NCBI GenBank assembly: GCA_044360435.1
Contig: JBIKKI010000001.1
Span: 1 to 64,000 of the forward strand
Reading direction: 5' to 3'
DNA from: REEB481 sp044360435
GTDB taxonomy: Bacteria; Bacteroidota; Bacteroidia; NS11-12g; UBA955
DNA length: 64,000 bases
The position numbers and the translations under genes are program-made. Of the stretch, positions 24,847 to 32,755 are shown piece after piece. Under the pieces are notes generated by a model. The model saw nothing but the letters and a program-made list of their open reading frames with translations. It was not told the DNA's origin and made no database searches. The first letter of the stretch is position 1; every line of letters starts with the position of its first letter.

Positions 24847-27789
24847 ATGCCCGTAAAAACAATGATGCGCAAGCTATTCTTCCTGCTGTTTTCCCTGTTC
24901 ACCAGTGGTTTACATGCACAGCAAAAACTCAGCACCTATGAAACCATTCGCAACAGCGACTGGGAATACACCTATTGGAGCAATGACCCGCTCAAAACCA
25001 GGTTTTACAAACTGCAAAACGGTTTAACGGTCATCACTTCCCAAAATAAGTCAAAACCGCGCATTCAAACCATGGTAGCGGTGAAAACCGGAAGCAAAAA
25101 CGACCCGGCCGACAATACCGGCCTGGCGCACTACCTCGAACACATGTTGTTTAAAGGTACCGACAAATACGGCACCCAGGATTGGCAGAAAGAGCAGGGT
25201 TTGCTTGAACAGATCGACCAGCTGTATGATGCCTACAACCAAAGTCGGGATTCTGTAAACCGGAAACGTATTTACCGCGCCATCGATTCCGTATCGGCAC
25301 TGGCCGCGTCTTTTGCTGTTGCCAACGAATACGACAAGATGTGCCAGAGCATCGGCGCTTCCGGCACAAATGCATTCACCAGCTTTGAGCAAACGGTGTA
25401 TATCAACGACATTCCTTCCAATGCCCTTCACCAATGGATTTCTTTGGAAGCAGAACGATTCCGTAACCCTGTTTTACGTCTGTTTCATACCGAACTCGAA
25501 GCGGTTTATGAAGAAAAGAACATCTCACTAGACGACGACATGGACCAAGCCTGGGAAGCACTGATGGCCGGTTTGTTCAGCAAGCACAACTACGGCTTGC
25601 AAACAACCATCGGAACCGTAGAACATCTGAAAAACCCTTCGCTGAAAGCCATTCGCGATTACTACAAGAAGTATTACGTGCCCAACAATATGGCCATCAT
25701 CATGGTGGGTGATTTCGACCCGGATGAGGCGGTAAGCATGATTGATGGTCATTTCGGAAACATGCAGCCCGCGGCAGTTCCGCCTTATCGCTACGAACCA
25801 GAACCGCCACGCGCCACACCGGAAACAAAAACAGTATTTGGACCCGAAGCGGAACAGCTGATGATTGGCTACCGCACACCGGGTGCAGGCACCAAAGAAG
25901 CCACCATCGCACGTTTGGTGGACCTGATCCTGAACAATGCTTCCGCAGGCCTCATCGACCTCAACCTGGTGAAACAACAAAAGGTGTTGTCCGCCAACAG
26001 CGCCGCCGAAGTCCTGAAGGACTACGGCTTGTTCCTGCTTATCGGCCGTCCCAAAGAAGGACAGACCCTGGAACAAGTGCGCACCTTGCTGCTCGAGCAG
26101 GTGGAACTGGTGAAAAAAGGCGCCTTCGACGCGGAGTTGCTGCGTTCCATCATCCTCAATGAAGAAATATCAGAAATCAATGAACTGAAAAGCAATGTGG
26201 GTCGTGCCATGATGCTCATGAGTGCCTATACCTCGGATCTGCGCTACGACGCTGCCAGAAATGAGTTGTACGAAATGAGCCGCATCACCAAAGAAGAAAT
26301 CATGGCTTTTGCCAACGAATACCTGGCCAACGACCGCGTAGAAGTGTATAAAAAAATGGGTACACCCGCGGCAAGTGCGAAAATCGAAAAGCCGGAAATC
26401 AGCCAGGTGGCCCTAAACCGCGACAAACAAAGCCATTGGACCACTGAATGGCTCCAGGAAAAATCAGACAGCCTCAAGCCCGTATTCGCTGATTTCAACA
26501 AAGACATTCAGAAAGCCACACTCGGACAGGTTCCGGTTTGGTATGTGAAGAACAACGACAACCGTTTGTTTAACCTCAATTACGTGCTGGACCTCGGAAG
26601 ACTGCACATCCGTGAACTTCCACTGGCCTTGAGTTATTTCAAGTTTCTTGGAACCTCCAACCTCAGCAACGAAGCGCTCAGCCGGAAGTTTTACAGCCTC
26701 GGATGCAATTACGGCATTTTCACCGGCGACAAGCAATGCTACATCTCCTTGTCTGGTCCTGAAGAACACTTTGATGCTGCTTTGACGCTGCTGGAAGAAC
26801 TCTTACAAAAGCCGGCAGCCGATAAAGAAGCACTCAAGAACCTCGTGGACCGCACAATTAAAGAACGCGAAGATTCCAAGCTGGATAAATCCAGCATCAG
26901 CCAGGCGCTGTCCAATTATGCGCGTTACGGTAAAGACAATCCCTTCCGATACACGCTCAGCAATGCCGAATTGAAAGCCCTGAGACCGGAGACATTGTTG
27001 GGCATCATCAAAAACCTGAACGCTTACCCGCACAAGGTTTTTTACTACGGTCAACGTTCCCTGCCCGACCTGATGAACACATTGGGCGCCCAGCACCGCA
27101 TACCTGCAAAAACACTTGCTGCGCCGTCCATCAAAACCTTTCAGGAAAAAACCCCCGAACAAACGCGGGTTTACTTCGCCCATTTCGACATGGTTCAGGC
27201 CGATGTGCGCTGGCAGCGTCCAAGCGGCACCTACCAAGCAGGCACGGAAGCTACCGTGCAACTGTTCAATGAATACTTTGGCGGAGGTATGGGCAGCGTG
27301 GTGTTCCAATCCATCCGTGAAAGCAAAGCCCTTGCCTACAGCACGTACTCCTACTTCTCGTCGCCGGATGAAAAACAGAAAAACAACCAGGTTTTTGCCT
27401 TCGTAGGCACCCAATCCGATAAGCTTCACGATGCCATTGGCGCCATGCAGGAACTGCTCGACAGTCTGCCCATGGATGCAGGCATGCTGCAACTTGCACG
27501 CGCTTCCATCAGAAAACAAATCGAATCCGCACGCTATGTTGAAGATCAGATCCTGTTCCGCTACAACGAGGCCCTCCGCCTTGGCATGGAAGAAGACGTA
27601 CGCAAAAATGTGTATACCAACAGCGCACTATTGACCCCCATCGACATTGTGCGCTTCCACAAAACACACTTCAGCGGAAAGCCATACAACCTCACCATCG
27701 TAGGTTCAAAGAAGAACATTGACCTCAAAAGTTTGGAACGATACGGACCGGTGGAATCTGTTCCTATGAACATCCTCTTTCCTTATTGA
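24847..27789 (+). CDS. M16 family metallopeptidase, two-unit exported form
   Basis: 980 residues, pitrilysin-like. The signal peptide RKLFFLLFSLFTSGLHAQ places it in the periplasm. The zinc motif HYLEH is at about residue 97 and the third ligand is probably the glutamate in ELEAVYEEKNIS. The second half, from about 540, repeats the fold without the zinc motif. There GGGMGSVVFQSIRESKALAYSTYS forms the substrate clamp. Such enzymes degrade peptides. ATG codons at 24847, 24862 and 24865 are all possible; the signal peptide fits any of them. The first ATG in the frame (24799) is inside the upstream terminator and was rejected. Confidence 0.92.
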   Translation: MPVKTMMRKLFFLLFSLFTSGLHAQQKLSTYETIRNSDWEYTYWSNDPLKTRFYKLQNGLTVITSQNKSKPRIQTMVAVKTGSKNDPADNTGLAHYLEHMLFKGTDKYGTQDWQKEQGLLEQIDQLYDAYNQSRDSVNRKRIYRAIDSVSALAASFAVANEYDKMCQSIGASGTNAFTSFEQTVYINDIPSNALHQWISLEAERFRNPVLRLFHTELEAVYEEKNISLDDDMDQAWEALMAGLFSKHNYGLQTTIGTVEHLKNPSLKAIRDYYKKYYVPNNMAIIMVGDFDPDEAVSMIDGHFGNMQPAAVPPYRYEPEPPRATPETKTVFGPEAEQLMIGYRTPGAGTKEATIARLVDLILNNASAGLIDLNLVKQQKVLSANSAAEVLKDYGLFLLIGRPKEGQTLEQVRTLLLEQVELVKKGAFDAELLRSIILNEEISEINELKSNVGRAMMLMSAYTSDLRYDAARNELYEMSRITKEEIMAFANEYLANDRVEVYKKMGTPAASAKIEKPEISQVALNRDKQSHWTTEWLQEKSDSLKPVFADFNKDIQKATLGQVPVWYVKNNDNRLFNLNYVLDLGRLHIRELPLALSYFKFLGTSNLSNEALSRKFYSLGCNYGIFTGDKQCYISLSGPEEHFDAALTLLEELLQKPAADKEALKNLVDRTIKEREDSKLDKSSISQALSNYARYGKDNPFRYTLSNAELKALRPETLLGIIKNLNAYPHKVFYYGQRSLPDLMNTLGAQHRIPAKTLAAPSIKTFQEKTPEQTRVYFAHFDMVQADVRWQRPSGTYQAGTEATVQLFNEYFGGGMGSVVFQSIRESKALAYSTYSYFSSPDEKQKNNQVFAFVGTQSDKLHDAIGAMQELLDSLPMDAGMLQLARASIRKQIESARYVEDQILFRYNEALRLGMEEDVRKNVYTNSALLTPIDIVRFHKTHFSGKPYNLTIVGSKKNIDLKSLERYGPVESVPMNILFPY

Positions 27790-27847
27790 GGTCTGTTTCA
27801 TGCTTTGGAACGGAATTTGGATTTCTTCCCATCAATGACCAAGCGGT

Positions 27848-28657
27848 ATGAACACAAAAAAGCATCTGATCATCGCTTCTCTGGCACTGGGCCTCAGCTT
27901 TAGTTCCTTCTTGCTGCAGAAACCTGAAGACAATGGCTTCAGCTTCCGCAAGTTGCCCAATACCGCATTCAAAGTGGGCGAGAAGCTCACGTATCGCGCG
28001 CATTACGGACTGATCAATGCAGCGCGTATAACCATGAGTGTAGATCCTGTCATGCAGCAAATTGGCACACGCAGGGCGTTTTTGGTGCGCACCGAAGGGG
28101 AAACCCTCAAAAGCTTCGACTGGATGTACAAAGTGCGGGACAAGTTTGACAGCTACCTCGACGAAGAATCTATGGCCCCGCTGCGCTACAGCATGTCGAA
28201 GCGCGAAAACAAATACAGCGCGGTTGATGCCGTGATTTACTACCACGAACAGAAGAAACTCCGCAACCTCAAAGGAGAAATGGCCATGCCCGTGTACACA
28301 CAAGACATCGCGTCGGCGATTTACTACGCACGCAACTTGGATTTCACCACCGCCAAGCTTGGCCAAACCTATCCCGTAGACGTGTACTTGGACAACAAGG
28401 TTTATAACCTGCAGTTCAAGTTCATTGGCCGCGAAACATTAAGTACAGATATTGGCAAGGTTCGCTGCATCAAACTGCGACCCAAGTTGGTGGTGGATCG
28501 CGTGTTCAAAGAAGATGACGACATGACCATCTGGGTTTCCGACGACAAGAACAAAATTCCGATTCGCGTGGAAAGCGCCATCAAAGTGGGCAGCGTAAAA
28601 GTGGACATCACCGCCTACGAAAACCTGCGAAATACCTTTGATGCGCTGCTGAAGTAA
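27848..28657 (+). CDS. DUF3108 domain-containing exported protein
   Basis: 269 residues. A hydrophobic N-terminus (about 5-24) acts as signal or anchor. The DUF3108 domain then runs from NTAFKVGEKLTYRAHYGLINAA to the LRPKLVVDRVFKEDDDMTIWVSDDKNKIPIRVES segment, which is diagnostic. The family is periplasmic, built of antiparallel strands, and without a known activity. It follows the M16 gene after 58 nt on the same strand and may be co-transcribed with it. A hairpin follows the stop codon. Confidence 0.85.
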   Translation: MNTKKHLIIASLALGLSFSSFLLQKPEDNGFSFRKLPNTAFKVGEKLTYRAHYGLINAARITMSVDPVMQQIGTRRAFLVRTEGETLKSFDWMYKVRDKFDSYLDEESMAPLRYSMSKRENKYSAVDAVIYYHEQKKLRNLKGEMAMPVYTQDIASAIYYARNLDFTTAKLGQTYPVDVYLDNKVYNLQFKFIGRETLSTDIGKVRCIKLRPKLVVDRVFKEDDDMTIWVSDDKNKIPIRVESAIKVGSVKVDITAYENLRNTFDALLK

Positions 28658-28679
28658 TCCCTAATCACCGCAAACGCAC

Positions 28680-28712
28680 GAACACGCACTGCCCGAACAG
28701 CGGTGCGTGTTC
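28680..28712 (+). terminator. Hairpin after DUF3108 gene
   Basis: A 10-bp stem GAACACGCAC/GTGCGTGTTC with a 13-nt loop, followed only by ATTT. It may be a weak terminator or part of the repeat cluster that follows. Confidence 0.5.
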
Positions 28713-28734
28713 ATTTAATACCATCCAGTTTATT

Positions 28735-28870
28735 TCGGGCGTAACCCCGCGTTCGCGGGGTCGGGCTGTGCGCTGCAAGTCCTCGGCCCTAAATGCCGGG
28801 CCTGCGGGCTTTCCGCTGCCATCCCTTACGCGCAATGGAACTGCTCCGCTACCCCGAACCACAACACATC
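28735..28870. repeat. REP-like palindromic intergenic element
   Basis: G+C-rich block unlike the coding DNA around it. It contains a perfect 7-bp hairpin ACCCCGC-GTTC-GCGGGGT (28744-28761). Two similar half-sites follow: TCGGGCTGTGCGCTGCAAGT and, after GGCCC...GGGCC, CGGGCTTTCCGCTGCCATCC. Elements with this GGGCTGTGCGCT / GGGCTTTCCGCT look are, from memory, common as dispersed intergenic repeats in Bacteroidota. Only one copy was noticed in this window, so the repeat status is inferred. Confidence 0.6.
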
Positions 28871-28874
28871 GTAC

Positions 28875-30521
28875 TCAAGAAACCCCACCCGAAGATTGAA
28901 TGGCTGCTGTAATCAAGGCAATCTTCTTGTACCTTGATTCTCCAACCTCAAAATATTCATACATCCTGCGCAGGGATGAACCGATCCCATCAACGCTCAG
29001 GTTCGCCTGTTCCGCCAGTTTTTTATTCGAAATGGTAGGATTGCCGAGTAGAATATTCAATACCAGCCAATCTGTTTCATTCAATTTACGCGACAAGGCC
29101 AACTCTATTTGTTCCCTGTTTAAACGAAACACTTCTGCATGTACCATCAATTCACGCTGCTTGTTCTTTTTCAGGGTTTCTATTTCCGCCAGCACTTCAT
29201 GCAGCCTGGCTTTATTCCTGGCCCGATACTGCTGAAACACCAACAGCGCCGTTGCCACCAAAATCAAGATGGTAAACGACACCACGGCAAGCACCTTTAA
29301 CTGTTTCATCCTTGCCGCGTTCGAAGCCTCCTTGTTTCTGGCATGAAACTGTGCCAATTGTACCTGATGTTCTCGCTGAATCACCTCTTGGAGGATTTCA
29401 AATTGATGCAGTTCCTGGTTTACGCTGTCAGAAAACAAGGTATACAACTCGTGCATCTCAAGCGATTTCCCATCGTTACCAATATGTTTGTAGCATTGAT
29501 ATAACAGATAATACAGTTCCTTTTTCAGGCCCTTGTTGTCGAACTTCCGCACCTCGTCCATCAAGGGTTCAGCCAACAACAAGCCCTTACCCGGATGTTC
29601 ATGAAAGGCCAGTTGCGCTTGAATGAGCTTTGCTTCTGTAACACCTTCCTCAACACTCAGCCGGGTATTTAACTCCAGGCATTGTTCAATGGCTTCTTTT
29701 GCTTTCTGATATTCCTCTAATTTTTCATAAATCCGCGCCAAATCACCGTAAGAGTCAGCAGCAAAAATCAAATTTCCGTTGTGTTCGAAGTTGGCAATAC
29801 CTTTTTCACAAAAGCCGCGTGCACGCTCATAATCCCCCAGCCAATAATACGAAAGGCCGATATTGCTGTATATAATACCAAGCGTTTTATCCCGGTCATT
29901 CGCCGGATCCATTCCATTCAGCACCTTCAAATAATAATCGAGGGCCAAATTGTACTTTTTGATGATGAGAAACACATTACCGATGCTCGTATGCATCCGA
30001 ATGATGCCTTTCTTGTGGTTGAATCGCTCATAAATATCCAAGGCTTCATAAAAAAACCTGGATGCGTTCAGATAGTCCGATTGATACACATACACATTGG
30101 CAATGTTTCCGAGGATGTCGGCCTGAAACAAACTGTTGTTCAAGGACCTGGCAATATTCCCGGCTTTTCGATAGGTTTCCAGAGCCCTTGCATATTTGCG
30201 CTGCAAGCGCAAAATGTTTCCCTGTCGCTTAAGGGCATAAAACTGTTCGGTTAAATCACTTTTATCCAGCGCCAGCTTCAGGTGGTATTCCAGAGAAGAT
30301 AAAGTGGTATCCGGATTCGTCTGGTGGTTGAACTCGTAAAAAACTTCCAGCGCATGAAAGCGCACAGAGTCTTCCGCTGCGGAGTTTTCCCAAACATTCC
30401 GCAGGTGAATCGACCTGACCTCGGCCGATTCACCCCGGTATGAACCACAAAGAAGCGCTGCCAGTACGCAGAAAAACTTCGCCATTGACCCCCTTGAGGT
30501 TGAAACAACAGCGTTCACCAT
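28875..30521 (-). CDS. TPR membrane protein with cytoplasmic helix-turn-helix
   Basis: 548 residues. A signal sequence (MAKFFCVLAALLCGSYRGESA, if started at the ATG at 30485) leads into about seven tetratricopeptide repeats (residues 60-370). A membrane segment (408-430) and a coiled coil (430-475) follow. A C-terminal LuxR-like helix-turn-helix (about 478-530) includes NPTISNKKLAEQANLSVDGIGSSLRRMY. The layout puts the TPRs outside and the DNA-binding part inside, as in the one-component TPR-HTH regulators of Bacteroidota. Signal and target genes unknown. The longer ATG at 30521 overlaps the upstream stop (TAATG) and could be used through coupling. Confidence 0.82.
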   Translation of the reverse strand: MVNAVVSTSRGSMAKFFCVLAALLCGSYRGESAEVRSIHLRNVWENSAAEDSVRFHALEVFYEFNHQTNPDTTLSSLEYHLKLALDKSDLTEQFYALKRQGNILRLQRKYARALETYRKAGNIARSLNNSLFQADILGNIANVYVYQSDYLNASRFFYEALDIYERFNHKKGIIRMHTSIGNVFLIIKKYNLALDYYLKVLNGMDPANDRDKTLGIIYSNIGLSYYWLGDYERARGFCEKGIANFEHNGNLIFAADSYGDLARIYEKLEEYQKAKEAIEQCLELNTRLSVEEGVTEAKLIQAQLAFHEHPGKGLLLAEPLMDEVRKFDNKGLKKELYYLLYQCYKHIGNDGKSLEMHELYTLFSDSVNQELHQFEILQEVIQREHQVQLAQFHARNKEASNAARMKQLKVLAVVSFTILILVATALLVFQQYRARNKARLHEVLAEIETLKKNKQRELMVHAEVFRLNREQIELALSRKLNETDWLVLNILLGNPTISNKKLAEQANLSVDGIGSSLRRMYEYFEVGESRYKKIALITAAIQSSGGVS

Positions 30522-30922
30522 TAAGGACAGGTAGCCATGTCAAAACCCTCCTTATACCAACTCACGGTAGTGTACTGGCCAGAAGCATTGCTCTTCACAT
30601 CAAGCACATTCCCGTCGCATTTGAACACCATTCGGTATTGAGCAATAGAGGTCTTACTGTGCTGGATGAATAGCGAATCGCCTTTGGTCCACCATGGTTT
30701 GGGGTTGGGAATTGCATCTTTGATGGTTCCAAATTTTCCATCCGCCGAGTAAATGGTGTACATCAGACTGTCGGTAAACTCATACAAGGTAGAACTCATG
30801 ATGACCCATCTGCCCTGTACCTTGTAATTGGGTGCTGGTTTGTCCGAGGGACCGGTGGGTTCTGTGTCTTTGCATGCAAACAGCAAAGCGCTGCACATCA
30901 AAATGCTCATTAATCTTTTCAT
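30521..30922 (-). CDS. Small lipoprotein of unknown function
   Basis: 133 residues. Lipobox LLFAC at about 13-17, then a P/T/K linker. A small beta domain follows, with YKVQGRWVIMSSTLYEF, GDSLFIQHSKTS and CDGNVLDVKS segments. It resembles lipocalin-like lipoproteins but no family is recognised. Its TAA overlaps the ATG of the TPR-HTH gene by one base, so it probably belongs to the same regulatory unit. The 266-bp gap upstream holds the E2 terminator and no clear promoter for this gene. Confidence 0.65.
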   Translation of the reverse strand: MKRLMSILMCSALLFACKDTEPTGPSDKPAPNYKVQGRWVIMSSTLYEFTDSLMYTIYSADGKFGTIKDAIPNPKPWWTKGDSLFIQHSKTSIAQYRMVFKCDGNVLDVKSNASGQYTTVSWYKEGFDMATCP

Positions 30923-31130
30923 ATCTGTAATGGTTTAGAGGTTCTAAAACAAAGACTGGACCTTGTTCGGAAGTTCACGCCTGAGGGTGAAATTTAATAA
31001 TTCAGGCCAGGATGCATAAATCCTCCTTCAGATCTTGAATGCCCTAGGGTCGGACTGAATAAAAACGACAACGAAAGCATGGAATTAGGGTTACGCACTT
31101 CGATGCCCAACAGAACCAAGAACCATTCTG

Positions 31131-31167
31131 CAAAAAGAAAGCGCAGACAAATTGCCAGCGCTTTCTT
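31131..31167 (-). terminator. Rho-independent terminator of pdhC
   Basis: On the minus strand, AAGAAAGCGC pairs with GCGCTTTCTT (10 bp, 13-nt loop) and a TTT run continues after the stem. It lies about 20 nt past the E2 stop codon. Confidence 0.75.
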
Positions 31168-31188
31168 GATTGGTTTCGAATAACATGA

Positions 31189-32406
31189 TTACACCAGCAA
31201 CCGCACCGGTTCTTCGAGCAGCTGCTTCAGGGTTTGCAGGAACTGTGCTCCGCTGGCACCATCCACCACACGGTGGTCGCAACTCAGGGTTACCTTCATC
31301 ACCTTTACGGGTTTTATTTCCCCATTCACCACACCCACAGTTTCCTTCACCGCGCCTACAGCCAAAATGCAGGCATCCGGAGGATTGATGATGGCTGTAA
31401 ACTCTTCAATACCAAACATGCCTAAGTTGCTGATGGTGAAGGTGTTTCCTGCCCAGTCCTGCGGTTGCAGTTTCTTCGCTTTGGCACGGGCGCCGTATTC
31501 TTTCACTTCACTGCTGATCTGGCTGAGGTTCTTCTGATCGGCAAAACGCACCACCGGAACCAACAATCCCTCTTCCACCGCCATGGCCACACCAATGTTG
31601 ATGTGGTGGTTGTAACGAATGGTGCTACCCAGCCAGGAACTGTTGATCTTCGGATGTTTGCGCAGCGCAGCTGCGGATGCTTTAATCACCAGATCGTTCA
31701 TGCTGATTTTCACATCGCTGATTTGGTTCATCTGTTCACGTGCCAGCACTGCTTTGTCCATGTTGATTTCAATGGTCAGGTAGAAATGCGGTGCAGAGAA
31801 CTTGCTCTCACTAAGGCGCGCGGCAATGGTTTTGCGCATCTGCGAAACCGGAACCTCATCATAACTTTCTGTACCCGTAAACGCCGCCACGGAAGGAGCT
31901 GCAACACTGCTGCCTGTATAATTTTCAACGTCTTGCTTGACAATACGGCCATTCTCACCACTGCCCTTCACGGCTGACAAATCGATTCCTTTATCAGCGG
32001 CCAGTTTTTTAGCAAGCGGAGAAGCAAGAATTCTTGTTGTAGTGGTTGTTGTTACAGGAGCGGAGGCGGGCGCCGGGGTTTGAACAGGAGCCGCTGCAGT
32101 ATCGGCAACGGGAGTTTCTGCCTCGGGGGCTGAAGCCGGAGCCGACAACAATCCCTGGAAGTCTTCGCCGGGTTGTCCAACCACGGCCACGATTCCATCA
32201 ACCGGAACGCTCTGGCCTTCTTTCGCAGCAATATGCAACAGTGTTCCCTTGCTGTAACACTCAAAATCCATGGTAGCCTTATCGGTTTCTACCTCGGCAA
32301 TAATGTCGCCTGATTTTATCGGGTCGCCCTCTTTAACAAGCCATTTCACCACAACACCTTCGGTCATGGTATCGCTCATTTTGGGCATGCGGATGATTTC
32401 AGCCAT
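31189..32406 (-). CDS. pdhC: Pyruvate dehydrogenase E2 (dihydrolipoamide acetyltransferase)
   Basis: 405 residues. One lipoyl domain (about 3-78) has the attachment lysine in VETDKATMDFE (K43), a sequence typical of pyruvate rather than oxoglutarate complexes. An alanine/proline linker, a peripheral subunit-binding domain (about 127-165, ILASPLAKKLAADKGID) and the catalytic acyltransferase domain follow. The active-site motif DHRVVDG is near the C-terminus. It moves acetyl groups to CoA in the cytoplasmic complex. E1 and E3 genes are not in the window. A TATTTTTG box lies 11 nt before the ATG and a terminator follows, so it appears monocistronic. Confidence 0.9.
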   Translation of the reverse strand: MAEIIRMPKMSDTMTEGVVVKWLVKEGDPIKSGDIIAEVETDKATMDFECYSKGTLLHIAAKEGQSVPVDGIVAVVGQPGEDFQGLLSAPASAPEAETPVADTAAAPVQTPAPASAPVTTTTTTRILASPLAKKLAADKGIDLSAVKGSGENGRIVKQDVENYTGSSVAAPSVAAFTGTESYDEVPVSQMRKTIAARLSESKFSAPHFYLTIEINMDKAVLAREQMNQISDVKISMNDLVIKASAAALRKHPKINSSWLGSTIRYNHHINIGVAMAVEEGLLVPVVRFADQKNLSQISSEVKEYGARAKAKKLQPQDWAGNTFTISNLGMFGIEEFTAIINPPDACILAVGAVKETVGVVNGEIKPVKVMKVTLSCDHRVVDGASGAQFLQTLKQLLEEPVRLLV

Positions 32407-32755
32407 AAGATTTGTGGCAAAAATAAGGCAAATGCCCTGCTGTGTAAAAGGATTTATACGATTACCACTGGCTACAATGGTTTTTCCATGGGCTCGCTAT
32501 GGAAATGCCATTTTTCACCGCTCCATGCGCCTATGGCTGCTTTTTTTCGTTTCGCCCTCTTTGCTGCGAACGGACCATAAATCCGAGCCATCCAAAGGCC
32601 CCTTGTCTGAACCCTTAAGCTTTCTGATAAACCGCACAGAACCTTCATAATTCCTTTGGCATGCGGAAATCGGACCATAAAAATGGCAAAACCTTAATTT
32701 ATATTAACCATTTCTTAATATTATGAAGATTATTTCGTCCTGCTTATTCAAGACC
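32407..32755. other. Intergenic region between pdhC and the TonB receptor gene
   Basis: 349 bp between divergent genes. It holds the pdhC -7 box at its left end and an A+T-rich stretch (about 32695-32725) just before the receptor gene. A 68-codon minus-strand frame (32472-32678) has no recognisable domain and a basic, low-information sequence, and I do not call it. No RNA gene or repeat was seen. Confidence 0.6.
32418..32425 (-). promoter_or_regulatory. -7 box of pdhC (TATTTTTG)
   Basis: Exact TAnnTTTG on the minus strand, 11 nt before the ATG at 32406. No clear -33 element. Confidence 0.5.

Noticed and set aside
28680..28870. The repeat region considered as a CRISPR or tandem array
   Set aside because: There are only two related half-sites and one hairpin with no regular spacers, so it is an REP-like element, not an array.
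31031..31060. AAGGAGGA followed by ATG on the minus strand, reading an 8-codon peptide
   Set aside because: The phylum hardly uses Shine-Dalgarno sequences and the frame is too short to support. It is probably chance.
30923..31130. Gap searched for a tRNA or small RNA
   Set aside because: No tRNA arm motifs and no promoter-terminator pair other than the pdhC terminator at its edge.
32472..32678. 68-codon minus-strand frame in the pdhC/TonB receptor gap
   Set aside because: Basic, low-information sequence without a known domain, no promoter or start context, and the region is otherwise intergenic.
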